Of a DNA stretch of 10,274 bases, positions 1 through 7,068 are shown piece after piece. Each line of letters opens with the position of its first letter. The stretch's first letter is position 1. The stretch is from an uncultured Litorilinea sp. Its GTDB lineage: Bacteria; Chloroflexota; Anaerolineae; Caldilineales; Caldilineaceae. The notes below the pieces were generated by a model that worked only from the letters and a program-made list of their open reading frames with translations, did no database searches and had not been told where the DNA came from. The stretch spans positions 1-10,274 of the forward strand of contig CAKZVN010000237.1 in the NCBI GenBank assembly GCA_937922105.1, given 5' to 3'. Position numbers and translations under genes: made by a program.

Positions 1-11
1 TGATCCGGCGC

Positions 12-1628
12 ATGGTGGCCCTGGGCCTGGTCTTGGGGTTGTATGTGCTCATTGCCGCGCTCTTGGCTGAGGGGGGCCTGCGCGTCTTCGGCTTGGCTGC
101 GCCTGCGGACGCTCCCGGCTATTTCTGGCGCACCGACGACCCCATCACCGGCTGGAGTCTGCAACCCGGCGCACACGGACGCTGGTTCAACCCCATGCGC
201 GAGTACGACCAAGAGATTCGCATCAACGCGCGCGGGTTGCGTAGCCCGGAACATTGTCCCACACCCGCAGGTGATTGCCCGCCCCCGGACGATACCTTCC
301 GCATCGTGCTCCTGGGCGATTCTTACGTCGAGGCACTGCATGTGCCGTTGGACGCGACCTTCGGACAACAACTGGGCCAAGCCTTGAGGGAAGCCGGGCT
401 TGCCGGAAAGTCGCGCGTCGAGGTGGTCAACGCCGGGGTGTCCGGTTGGGGCACGGACCAACAACTGCTCTGGCTGCGCCACGAGGGCATCCATTACCGG
501 CCCGACCTGGTGGTGCTGGCGTTTTTCCCCGGCAACGATTTCATGAACAACCATATGCCGTTGGAGTTGGAGAACTTCGGCGCTGTGCGAAAACCGTGGT
601 TCAGCCTGGTGGAGGGCGCGCTGCAACTCAACGATTATCCCTATGACCGGGAGGCGGCGCGTGAATCGGCCCGTCGCCTGCGCGAGACCATGCCCGCGCC
701 CGCGCCAGCCGGCTCCGCACCGGAGACCGCCGCGCCGTTGGCGGGGCTGGGCGAGTGGTTGCGCGCGCGGTCGGCGCTCTATCGCTATCTGGACCCGCGG
801 CTGCGCGCAGCCGCGCCTGGTTTCGCCGCGACGCTGGCGGATTGGGGGCTGCTCCAGCCGGGTCAGGAAAGTTCCGACCGCGCCATGGGGCCGGACTATA
901 TCCCGGTGGCTTACGGCGTCTATCGCCAAGAGCCGGACGCGACGTGGCAGGCGGCTTTCGACGTAACCGCCGCACTGCTGGTGGAGTTGCGCGCAACCGC
1001 TGCGACGTTGGACGCGCCGTTGGCTGCGCTGGTTCTGACCGCGCCGGAACAGGTGGACGCACAGCGCTGGGCCTCGGAGTTGAGCCGCTACCCAGCCATG
1101 GCAGGCGCAGGCTGGTCGTTGGAGGCCCCCACCCGCACCGCAACAGACCTGCTGGCGCGCGCCGGAATTCCGACGTTGGACCTTCTGCCCCTCTTCCGTG
1201 CAGCCGTGGCGAACGGCGCGCATTTGCACTTTCGCGACGACGGGCACTGGACCGCAGAGGGGCATGCGTTGGCAGGGCGCGCCGCGGCGGCTTTTGTCGT
1301 GGAGACCGGGCTGGTTCCGCTTGCGCCCGGCGCTACGATTGCCGTGCCCATACCGGGGAGCCGCCCGCACCTGCTCACCTGGTTGCTCTGGATTGTCCTG
1401 GGCATCATCGCGGTCTCGGTGGCGTGGAGCGCGTATCGGACCGGGCCGGTCGCCTGGCTACGCGGAGCCGCCGCGCAGTTTGCCACCGCAGGGGAATTGA
1501 TGGTCTATCTGGTGCGCCGCCGCCAATACGTGCTGTTGCCACTGATGGTGGTGTTGCTGCTCTTCGGCGGTCTGCTTCTCATCGCGCAAAGCTCCATTGT
1601 CGGGCCGTTTATCTATCCGCTCTTTTGA
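12..1628 (+). CDS. Membrane-anchored SGNH/GDSL-type hydrolase with DUF5989-like C-terminal tail
   Basis: The protein (538 aa from this ATG) begins with a membrane segment (about residues 2-20). An SGNH hydrolase domain follows: GDS with nucleophile Ser104, an N-A-G-V-S-G block at 140-145, GND at 174-176, and a DxxH-type block with Asp409 and His412 in D-D-G-H-W-T. The catalytic part should lie outside the cytoplasm and act as an esterase or acyl/acetyl-hydrolase, probably on a cell-surface or exported glycan; the substrate is unknown. After about residue 453 come a second membrane segment (454-476) and a terminal stretch (494-538) with a basic R-R-R-Q patch, a hydrophobic helix and the ending S-S-I-V-G-P-F-I-Y-P-L-F. 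That stretch closely resembles the small DUF5989 proteins I recall beside SxtJ and carbamoyltransferase genes in sugar-biosynthesis clusters. The frame stays open to the window edge and no ribosome binding site is visible in the 11 upstream bases, so the true start may lie further upstream. SGNH fold: strong; substrate: unknown. Confidence 0.85.
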   Translation: MVALGLVLGLYVLIAALLAEGGLRVFGLAAPADAPGYFWRTDDPITGWSLQPGAHGRWFNPMREYDQEIRINARGLRSPEHCPTPAGDCPPPDDTFRIVLLGDSYVEALHVPLDATFGQQLGQALREAGLAGKSRVEVVNAGVSGWGTDQQLLWLRHEGIHYRPDLVVLAFFPGNDFMNNHMPLELENFGAVRKPWFSLVEGALQLNDYPYDREAARESARRLRETMPAPAPAGSAPETAAPLAGLGEWLRARSALYRYLDPRLRAAAPGFAATLADWGLLQPGQESSDRAMGPDYIPVAYGVYRQEPDATWQAAFDVTAALLVELRATAATLDAPLAALVLTAPEQVDAQRWASELSRYPAMAGAGWSLEAPTRTATDLLARAGIPTLDLLPLFRAAVANGAHLHFRDDGHWTAEGHALAGRAAAAFVVETGLVPLAPGATIAVPIPGSRPHLLTWLLWIVLGIIAVSVAWSAYRTGPVAWLRGAAAQFATAGELMVYLVRRRQYVLLPLMVVLLLFGGLLLIAQSSIVGPFIYPLF

Positions 1629-1684
1629 CGCGCAGGTTGGGTAGCCCGGTGGCGCGTGTTGTTTTCGCGCGGAACGCCCTTCTG

Positions 1685-1693
1685 TGCTATACT
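1685..1693 (+). promoter_or_regulatory. Candidate extended -10 promoter for the phosphoribosyltransferase gene
   Basis: TGC followed directly by TATACT (1688-1693) is an extended -10 element. It lies in the 173-base gap between the SGNH gene and the phosphoribosyltransferase gene, giving a 5' leader of about 100 bases. No good -35 is seen; TTCGCG at 1664-1669 (18-base spacing) is poor, but extended -10 promoters can work without one. The same TATACT hexamer occurs at the better promoter at 4575-4580, which supports it. The call is inferred from sequence alone. Confidence 0.5.
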
Positions 1694-1801
1694 TCTCGGT
1701 TGGCGTTGCCGCCGATTGTTGCGCCCGCGGTCGTGGTGTGCCGGGGCCTGGTGCGCACGCAGGCGTTAAACTCTGTCTATCCAGCAAGGAATTGACCCGC
1801 T

Positions 1802-2353
1802 ATGAGTTATGACGGACGCGTCTATACGGTGGAGATCGGCGGGCTGACGCGTGACCTGCCCATCTTTGCCGTTGCCCCCCAAGTCAAGATCGCCATTTTC
1901 AATATGCTGGGCGATACGGCGATTGTCGAACGGGCTGCCGATCTGCTGGCGGGCCGCTTGCCCGCCAATGCCGACGTGTTGATCACCCCGGAGGTCAAGG
2001 CCATTCCGTTGGCCCATGCCATCTCGGCGCGCAGCGGGCTGCCCTATGTGGTGGCGCGCAAACTGCGGAAGCCCTATATGGCCGACTGCTTGGAAGCCGA
2101 AGTGGTCAGCATTACCACCGGCAAGCCCCAGACACTCTTCTTGGACGGCAAGGACCGCCACTTGGTGGAACACAAGAACGCTGTCTTAGTGGACGACGTG
2201 ATCAGCACAGGCAGCACGCTGCGCGGGATGCGTCTGTTGATGGACCGCGCCGGCGCGACGATTGTGGGCGAGATGGCAGTCTTTACCGAGGGCGACGACG
2301 CCGATTGGTCCTCCGTCATCTGTCTGGGCCATCTTCCCATCTTTACCGACTAA
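1802..2353 (+). CDS. Type I phosphoribosyltransferase, adenine/xanthine PRTase-like
   Basis: The 183-residue protein has the PRPP-binding signature of type I phosphoribosyltransferases: V-D-D-V-I-S-T-G-S-T at 130-139, in which the two acidic residues and the T-G-S-T loop bind the ribose phosphate of PRPP. An upstream I-T-P-E-V-K-A-I-P segment corresponds to the pyrophosphate-binding loop, and R-K-x-x-K-P-Y-M resembles the Apt/Xpt-type flexible loop. The C-terminal G-H-L-P-I-F is typical of short purine-salvage PRTases. It should be a cytoplasmic enzyme joining a purine base to PRPP; whether the base is adenine, xanthine or another cannot be told, so no symbol is given. The AAGGA at 1786-1790, 11 bases before the ATG, is a plausible ribosome binding site. 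prfA follows after 125 bases on the same strand, so cotranscription is possible but not certain. Confidence 0.88.
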   Translation: MSYDGRVYTVEIGGLTRDLPIFAVAPQVKIAIFNMLGDTAIVERAADLLAGRLPANADVLITPEVKAIPLAHAISARSGLPYVVARKLRKPYMADCLEAEVVSITTGKPQTLFLDGKDRHLVEHKNAVLVDDVISTGSTLRGMRLLMDRAGATIVGEMAVFTEGDDADWSSVICLGHLPIFTD

Positions 2354-2451
2354 CCGGTCTGCGCAGGCTGCCCCGCCGCATCTGCGCGCGGGGTGCGATG
2401 GCGCGGCTGTTGTCCGGCGCTATAGGCGCTGCGTAGAGGCACAGGAGCAAG

Positions 2452-2470
2452 GGCGAGCCGTTCCCTCGCC
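2452..2470 (+). other. Short GC hairpin immediately before the prfA start
   Basis: GGCGAG (2452-2457) and CTCGCC (2465-2470) form a perfect 6-base-pair stem with a 7-base loop, ending 8 bases before the prfA ATG. There is no T-run, so it is not a typical intrinsic terminator. It occupies the place where a Shine-Dalgarno sequence would be expected, and none is seen there. It could affect translation initiation or be chance in GC-rich DNA. Confidence 0.3.
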
Positions 2471-2478
2471 GACTATCT

Positions 2479-3567
2479 ATGTCTACATTGCATGAGAAAC
2501 TGGCGAAAATCGCCGAACGCTATGACGAACTGGAACGCATGATGGCTGACCCGGCTGTCATTGCCGACTTCACGCGCCTCAACGAACTGGCCCAGGAGCG
2601 CAGCGAACTGCAGGAACTGGTGGAAACCTTCCGGCGTTACCAACAGGTCACCCGACAAATGGCGGACAGCCGCCATCTGTTGGAGGAAGACAACGACCCG
2701 GAGATCGCCGAATTGGCGGAGATGGAGCTAGCCGAACTGAGCGAGGAGCACGCCGCCCTGGAACAACAGCTCAAGACGCTCCTGCTGCCCAAAGACCCCA
2801 AAGACGACAAAAACGTCATCGTCGAAGTACGCGCCGGGACGGGCGGTGAGGAGGCGGCGCTCTTCGCGGCGGAGTTATACCGCATGTACGCGCGCTGGGC
2901 CGAGGAACATGGCTTTAAGGTCGAGCTCCTTTCCGCCAGCGAAAGCGATATGGGCGGCTACAAAGAAGTGGTCTTTGCCGTCAAGGGCCGCGGGGCCTAT
3001 AGCCGCCTGAAGTACGAGTCGGGTGTCCATCGTGTACAGCGGGTCCCGGTGACCGAAAGCCAGGGACGCATCCACACCAGCGCGGCGAGCGTCGCGGTAC
3101 TGCCCGAAGTGGACGACGTAGAGATCGAAATCAAGGACAGCGATATCCGCATTGACATCTTTCGCAGCAGCGGTCCCGGCGGGCAAAGCGTCAACACCAC
3201 CGACTCGGCGGTGCGTATCACCCACCTTCCCACCGGGATCGTCATTTCTTGCCAGGACGAAAAGAGCCAGCTGCAAAACAAGCTCAAGGCTATGCGAATC
3301 TTGCGCTCGCGGCTCTACGACATGGAGGAGCAAAAACGCCTGGAGGAGCAAGGCGCGGCGCGGCGCCAGCAGATCGGCTCCGGTGACCGCAGCGAGAAGA
3401 TTCGCACCTACAACTTCCCCCAGAATCGCGTCACCGACCACCGCATCAACAAGACGGTCTATCGTTTGGATGCGGTGATGAACGGCGATCTGGATGAGTT
3501 TATCGAAGAATTGGCTGCCACCGACCAGGCCGAGCGACTCCAGGCTGTGGGCGCGGAGGCAGATTAG
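2479..3567 (+). CDS. prfA: Peptide chain release factor 1 (RF1)
   Basis: RF1 recognises UAA and UAG stop codons in the ribosomal A site and triggers peptide release. The 362-residue length is normal. The N-terminal alpha-helical domain starts with the usual L-x-K-L-x-x-I-x-x-R-Y-x-E-L pattern. The stop-codon-reading tripeptide P-V-T is at 190-192, inside R-V-Q-R-V-P-V-T-E-S-Q-G-R-I-H-T-S; the P-x-T form identifies RF1, as RF2 has S-P-F. The catalytic GGQ loop is at 234-236 in S-S-G-P-G-G-Q-S-V-N-T, and Gln236 is the residue methylated by PrmC. The conserved R-T-Y-N-F-P-Q-N-R-V-T-D-H-R segment is also present. The ATG at 2479 fits the family start, although no Shine-Dalgarno sequence is visible just upstream. 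prmC follows after 40 bases, the widely conserved arrangement. Confidence 0.98.
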   Translation: MSTLHEKLAKIAERYDELERMMADPAVIADFTRLNELAQERSELQELVETFRRYQQVTRQMADSRHLLEEDNDPEIAELAEMELAELSEEHAALEQQLKTLLLPKDPKDDKNVIVEVRAGTGGEEAALFAAELYRMYARWAEEHGFKVELLSASESDMGGYKEVVFAVKGRGAYSRLKYESGVHRVQRVPVTESQGRIHTSAASVAVLPEVDDVEIEIKDSDIRIDIFRSSGPGGQSVNTTDSAVRITHLPTGIVISCQDEKSQLQNKLKAMRILRSRLYDMEEQKRLEEQGAARRQQIGSGDRSEKIRTYNFPQNRVTDHRINKTVYRLDAVMNGDLDEFIEELAATDQAERLQAVGAEAD

Positions 3568-3592
3568 GGCTGCACATCCCCGTGCCGCTGCC

Positions 3593-3600
3593 GGAGGAGG
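3593..3600 (+). promoter_or_regulatory. Strong ribosome binding site that fixes the prmC start
   Basis: GGAGGAGG lies 7 bases before the GTG at 3608-3610. It selects this GTG over the in-frame ATG at 3494, which would overlap prfA by 74 bases and add 38 residues unlike any PrmC N-terminus. Confidence 0.88.
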
Positions 3601-3607
3601 ACATTCC

Positions 3608-4516
3608 GTGGCAATCTTGCAGAACGAGCGGCGACAACCCATTATCTGGAAACTCCTGCCGTGGACGCCGGTCGGCCGCGCGCTGGTTGCCGCCACGCGT
3701 CGCTTGGAAGAAGCGGGTAGCGATACCGCGTCGCTGGATGCGCAGGTCTTGTTGGCCCATGTGCTCCAGCATGACCGCGCCTGGCTCTTTGCCCATCATG
3801 ACTATCTGCTCACGCCGGTGGAGGCCGATACCTATGCCGACCTGGTGGCGCGCCGCGCCGCAGCTGAGCCGGTCGCCTATCTGGTCGGGCGTCGCGAGTT
3901 CTACGGGCTTGACCTGGAGGTGGACCGTCGCGTCCTCATCCCGCGGCTCGAAACCGAGCAATTGGTGGACGCCGTGTTGGACTATCTGGAGATGCACGCC
4001 GAGACCGCGATGGTCATGGCGGATGTCGGCACCGGCAGCGGTGCGATCGCCCTGGCGGTGGCAGCCAACCATCCCACCGTGCGCATCTATGCCGTGGACC
4101 TGTCGCCCGACGCCTTGGCGGTGGCGCAAGCCAATGTCGCGCGTCTGGATGAGCGCGGCCAAATCACCCTGCTGCAAGGCGACCTGCTCACCCCGTTGCC
4201 GGAGACGGTGGATGTGATCGCAGCCAACTTGCCCTACATCGCCAGCGACGACTATGGGCGGCTGATGCCCGACGTGCGCGACTATGAGCCGCGCCTGGCG
4301 CTGGAAGCTGGGCCGGAGGGGTTGGACGCCATCCGGCGCCTGCTGTTGCAAGTGCCCTCCCACATCAAACCGGGCGGCGCACTCTGCTTGGAAATCGGCC
4401 ATAACCAGGGCGAGGCGGTCGCGCGGTTGGCGGAGCAACTCTTGCCCGCAGCCAAGCGCATCGCCGTGCGCCAAGATTACCACGGCTACGACCGCCTGGT
4501 GGTGGTCTTTTTCTAA
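3608..4516 (+). CDS. prmC: Release factor glutamine N5-methyltransferase
   Basis: PrmC methylates the GGQ glutamine of RF1 and RF2 using S-adenosylmethionine, increasing termination efficiency. From the GTG start the protein is 302 residues. The N-terminal helical domain has A-L-V-A-A-T-R-R-L-E-E-A-G and D-A-Q-V-L-L-A-H-V-L, both typical of the family. The V-L-I-P-R-L-E-T-E motif matches the usual P-R-P-E-T-E with Leu for Pro. The SAM-binding motif I is D-V-G-T-G-S-G at 139-145, followed by an acidic V-D-L-S at the end of strand 2. The catalytic tetrapeptide is N-L-P-Y at 207-210, not the usual N-P-P-Y. The C-terminal G-G-A-L-C-L-E-I-G-H-N-Q-G and the D-Y-H-G-Y-D-R ending are standard. It directly follows prfA, its substrate gene, and is probably cotranscribed with it. 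Confidence 0.95.
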   Translation: MAILQNERRQPIIWKLLPWTPVGRALVAATRRLEEAGSDTASLDAQVLLAHVLQHDRAWLFAHHDYLLTPVEADTYADLVARRAAAEPVAYLVGRREFYGLDLEVDRRVLIPRLETEQLVDAVLDYLEMHAETAMVMADVGTGSGAIALAVAANHPTVRIYAVDLSPDALAVAQANVARLDERGQITLLQGDLLTPLPETVDVIAANLPYIASDDYGRLMPDVRDYEPRLALEAGPEGLDAIRRLLLQVPSHIKPGGALCLEIGHNQGEAVARLAEQLLPAAKRIAVRQDYHGYDRLVVVFF

Positions 4517-4551
4517 AAGACGGCGCAGGCGCGCCACACTGCCGCGCCCAT

Positions 4552-4580
4552 TTGCCCAACCTTCTTGAACGGGCTATACT
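4552..4580 (+). promoter_or_regulatory. Sigma-70-type promoter for the sulfatase-lgt-HAD operon
   Basis: TTGCCC (4552-4557) and TATACT (4575-4580) are separated by exactly 17 bases, the optimal spacing. Transcription would begin near 4587, leaving a leader of about 85 bases before the GTG at 4672. The position, in the 155-base gap after prmC, fits the start of a new transcription unit. Confidence 0.65.
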
Positions 4581-4589
4581 CGCCCATGG

Positions 4590-4606
4590 CGCGGATGCGA
4601 TCCGCG
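4590..4606. promoter_or_regulatory. Perfect 17-base palindrome at the predicted transcription start (candidate operator)
   Basis: CGCGGAT, a 3-base centre GCG, then ATCCGCG form a perfect 7-base-pair dyad. It begins about 10 bases after the -10 element, so it would cover the first transcribed bases. That is a usual site for a repressor operator, and as RNA it would be a 5' hairpin with a 3-base loop. Nothing in the window encodes an obvious regulator. GC-rich DNA yields short palindromes by chance, so the functional call is tentative. Confidence 0.4.
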
Positions 4607-4657
4607 ACCCATGCGGCCTGATTTTGCCTGCGCCCCGCCGGCTGTAGCCCGTTCCCG

Positions 4658-4665
4658 AAAGGAGG
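4658..4665 (+). promoter_or_regulatory. Ribosome binding site deciding the GTG start of the sulfatase-like gene
   Basis: AAAGGAGG is a near-perfect Shine-Dalgarno sequence, 6 bases before the GTG at 4672. It places the N-terminus right at the first beta strand of the sulfatase fold (I-V-L-L-V-L-D). Confidence 0.88.
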
Positions 4666-4671
4666 AACCGC

Positions 4672-6213
4672 GTGACTTCGCAACCCGATATCGTACTCCT
4701 GGTGCTGGATACCCAGCGCGCCGACCGGCTCTCGTCCTACGGCTACGCCGCCGAGACCTCCCCCCAGTTGGACGCTTTTGCCGCGGAGTCTACGCTCTTC
4801 CGCCACGCGATCAGCCCGGCCCAGTGGACGATTCCTTCGCACGCGTCGCTCTTTACCGGTCTTTATCCTTCGGTCCACAACACGCGCCAATCCTTTTCCG
4901 TGTTGCCCAAAGAAACGCTCACGCTTGCCGAGCGGCTGGGGCGCGGCGGCTATTTCACCGCGGCCTATTGCAACAACCCGTTGGTGGGCGTGGTGGACAA
5001 CGGCCTGCGCCGCGGCTTTGCCAGTTTCTTGAATTATGCCGGGCTGTTTACCTCGCGCCCTAACCAGGCGGGCAAACGGCGCACCTTGTTCGGGCGCTAT
5101 CGCAACTGGTTCAAGCGTCACCTGGCGGCGCGCATCCACCAGTTGCAGGACTCCTTCGCCCGCTCCGATGCGCTGTTGGAATTCGCCTTTACCCCGCTGA
5201 TGGTCTTGTTGTGGCAGACTGCGCTGAGCTTTAAGGGCAACGGTCCCAAATCGCTCAACGACGCGGCCAAACTCCTCATCGAGCGCAAGGGGGTAAAGCC
5301 GGGCCAACCCATCTTCAGTTTTATCAACCTGATGGGCACGCACATGCCTTTCCATCCCCAGCGCCGCCACATCGAACGCTTTGCGCCCGGCTTCTTGGGC
5401 GACCGCGAGGCGCAACGCTATTTGCAGCGCTTCAACAGCGATGTGTTGGGCTGGTTGACGCCCATCGGCGCCAAGATGGCTCAACGCCATCTGGATGTCA
5501 TCTCTGGCATGTACGATGCCGAGATCGCCACACAGGACGAACTGGTGGGCGCATTTATCGAGCGGTTGCGTGCTGCGGGCCGGCTGGACAACACCTTCTT
5601 CGTGATTGTGGCGGACCACGGCGAGCATCTGGGCGAAAAGCATTTCATCGGTCACAATGTCACCCTGTACAACGAGTTGACCCATGTGCCGCTGATCATT
5701 CGCGACCCCGCAGGCCGCTTGCCGCAGGGACATCGTTGGGAGCCGGTTGTTTCTACGCGGCGCGTCTTCCACACCATCTTGGATGCCGCCGGGATGGCGG
5801 ACGAGCAAGAGCAACTCTACAGCCTGGCGCAGGGACCGGCGCGCGACCCGGACGAGGGCACGGTCTTTGCCGAGGCTGTTACCCCCCAGAATGTCCTCAA
5901 GATCATCACCAAGCACGCGCCCGAGTTGGTGCGCGAATACCGCTGCGACGAGCCGCGCCGGGCGGTCTGGCACGGTCGCCATAAACTGATCCTCACCGGC
6001 AACGACATGGTGGAACTGTACAACTATGTGGACGATCCGGCAGAGACGCACAACCTGGCGACGCGTCACCCGGAAATCGTCGCCGCGCACAAGGAACGCT
6101 TGCAGCGCTTCAGCCGCCAAAATGAGAGCCGCTCGCTCCAAGCCGGGCAAGTGACCCAGAGCGACGACGCCCAACTGCGCAACCGGCTGCGCGCGCTGGG
6201 CTATCTGGAATAG
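4672..6213 (+). CDS. Sulfatase-fold (alkaline phosphatase superfamily) hydrolase or transferase
   Basis: The 513-residue protein opens with I-V-L-L-V-L-D-T-Q-R-A-D-R-L, which carries the first metal ligand (Asp13) of the sulfatase/alkaline phosphatase superfamily. In true sulfatases a C/S-x-P-x-R motif provides the formylglycine nucleophile. Here the site reads W-T-I-P-S-H-A-S-L-F-T-G, with Thr53 at the nucleophile position and His57 replacing Arg. The second metal site is V-A-D-H-G-E-H-L-G-E at 313-322. The C-terminus has the family's E-L-Y-N-Y-x-x-D-P-A-E-T-H-N-L-A and ends R-A-L-G-Y-L-E. No signal peptide or membrane helix is seen at the N-terminus, so it appears cytoplasmic. A Thr nucleophile suggests a phosphoester, phosphotransferase or phosphonate-type reaction rather than classical sulfate ester cleavage; the substrate is unknown. 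It is first in a probable operon, with lgt 18 bases downstream. Confidence 0.9.
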   Translation: MTSQPDIVLLVLDTQRADRLSSYGYAAETSPQLDAFAAESTLFRHAISPAQWTIPSHASLFTGLYPSVHNTRQSFSVLPKETLTLAERLGRGGYFTAAYCNNPLVGVVDNGLRRGFASFLNYAGLFTSRPNQAGKRRTLFGRYRNWFKRHLAARIHQLQDSFARSDALLEFAFTPLMVLLWQTALSFKGNGPKSLNDAAKLLIERKGVKPGQPIFSFINLMGTHMPFHPQRRHIERFAPGFLGDREAQRYLQRFNSDVLGWLTPIGAKMAQRHLDVISGMYDAEIATQDELVGAFIERLRAAGRLDNTFFVIVADHGEHLGEKHFIGHNVTLYNELTHVPLIIRDPAGRLPQGHRWEPVVSTRRVFHTILDAAGMADEQEQLYSLAQGPARDPDEGTVFAEAVTPQNVLKIITKHAPELVREYRCDEPRRAVWHGRHKLILTGNDMVELYNYVDDPAETHNLATRHPEIVAAHKERLQRFSRQNESRSLQAGQVTQSDDAQLRNRLRALGYLE

Positions 6214-6231
6214 GACGCCGACTGAATCCAT

Positions 6232-7068
6232 ATGTACCCACCCATTGATCCGATTTTGCTGGAACTGGGGCCGTTTGTCCTGCGCTGGTACGGCATCCTG
6301 GTCGTCGGCGGCGTCATGTTGGCTGCGTGGGTGGCTGCGCGCTATGTGGCGCGCCATGGGCAAGACCCGGATACGGTGTGGGACTTGCTGCTGTGGATTC
6401 TGGTACCGGGGCTAATCGGCGCGCGGCTCTACTATGTCTTTATCCAGTCCCCGCGTGGGGCCGAGGGATTAGGCTATTATCTCAGCAATCCGTGGGCCAT
6501 CCTCCAAATTTGGACGGGCGGCATCCACATCTTCGGCGGCGTGATCTTCGGCGGGTTGGCGCTGATCCTCTATGCGCGGTGGCGCCGGTTGAACCTGCCC
6601 CTCTATACCGACGCCATCGCCTTGGGGATGCCCTTGGGGCAAGCGGTGGGGCGCTGGGCCAATTTCATCAATCAGGAGCTATACGGCCCACCCACGACCC
6701 TGCCCTGGGGCCTGCGCATTGACGCCGCCCATCGCATCCCGCCCTACAACGACCTGACGCTTTTCCCGGAGAGCGTGCGCTTCCATCCTCTCTTTCTCTA
6801 TGAATCGCTGTGGAACTTTATCGGCTTCGGTCTCCTGCTTTGGATTTCGCGGCGCTTTGCGGATAAGCTGCGTCCCGGTGACTTGACGCTGCTCTATTTC
6901 ATCTGGTATCCCCTGGGGCGCTTCGGGATCGAGTTCCTGCGCACCGATTCGTGGTTTTTTGCCGGCACTCCGTTCAACGTCGTGCATCTCCTCTCTGCCA
7001 TTGCGGTTATCGGCGCGGGAACTGCGCTGATCCTGCGCCACCGGCGACCCGCCGCGCGACCGGCCTAA
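6232..7068 (+). CDS. lgt: Prolipoprotein diacylglyceryl transferase
   Basis: Lgt transfers diacylglycerol from phosphatidylglycerol to the lipobox cysteine of prolipoproteins at the outer face of the cytoplasmic membrane, the first step of lipoprotein maturation. The 278-residue protein starts with the family pattern M-Y-P-P-I-D-P-I-L-L-E-L-G-P-F-V-L-R-W-Y-G. About seven hydrophobic segments follow. The signature G-R-W-A-N-F-I-N-Q-E-x-x-G is at 140-152 (Arg141, Asn144, Glu149). The late R-F-G-I-E-F-L-R segment (Arg230, Glu234) matches the conserved Arg/Glu pair of the E. coli enzyme. The usual G-G-x-x-x-H-G-G loop is changed: G-G-I-H-I-F-G-G at 96-103 has Phe101 where E. coli has its important His103, and a His two residues earlier. 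The Shine-Dalgarno is weak and the gene lies 18 bases after the sulfatase-like gene, which suggests cotranscription and coupling. Confidence 0.96.
   Translation: MYPPIDPILLELGPFVLRWYGILVVGGVMLAAWVAARYVARHGQDPDTVWDLLLWILVPGLIGARLYYVFIQSPRGAEGLGYYLSNPWAILQIWTGGIHIFGGVIFGGLALILYARWRRLNLPLYTDAIALGMPLGQAVGRWANFINQELYGPPTTLPWGLRIDAAHRIPPYNDLTLFPESVRFHPLFLYESLWNFIGFGLLLWISRRFADKLRPGDLTLLYFIWYPLGRFGIEFLRTDSWFFAGTPFNVVHLLSAIAVIGAGTALILRHRRPAARPA

Noticed and set aside
1652..1670. Possible terminator after the SGNH gene (GCGCG / CGCGC stem)
   Set aside because: The stem is only 5 pairs with a 9-base loop and no T-run follows, so chance in GC-rich DNA is sufficient.
755..1795. 346-codon plus-strand open frame overlapping the SGNH gene
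   Set aside because: It is a +1/+2 shadow rich in Arg, Ala and Gly with no motifs, while the main frame has all SGNH blocks.
2421..2426. TATAGG as a -10 for prfA
   Set aside because: No acceptable -35 is found at 15-19 base spacing and there is no TG extension.
3494..3607. Upstream ATG extension of prmC
   Set aside because: It overlaps prfA, adds residues unlike PrmC, and ignores the strong GGAGGAGG before the GTG at 3608.
3500..4537. 345-codon minus-strand open frame opposite prmC
   Set aside because: It is antisense to an unambiguous PrmC and gives a Gln/His/Arg-rich translation without domain character.
4513..6363. 616-codon open frame on the minus strand opposite the sulfatase-like gene
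   Set aside because: It mirrors a clear sulfatase-fold gene codon for codon, its translation shows no recognisable domain, and long antisense frames are common in GC-rich coding DNA.
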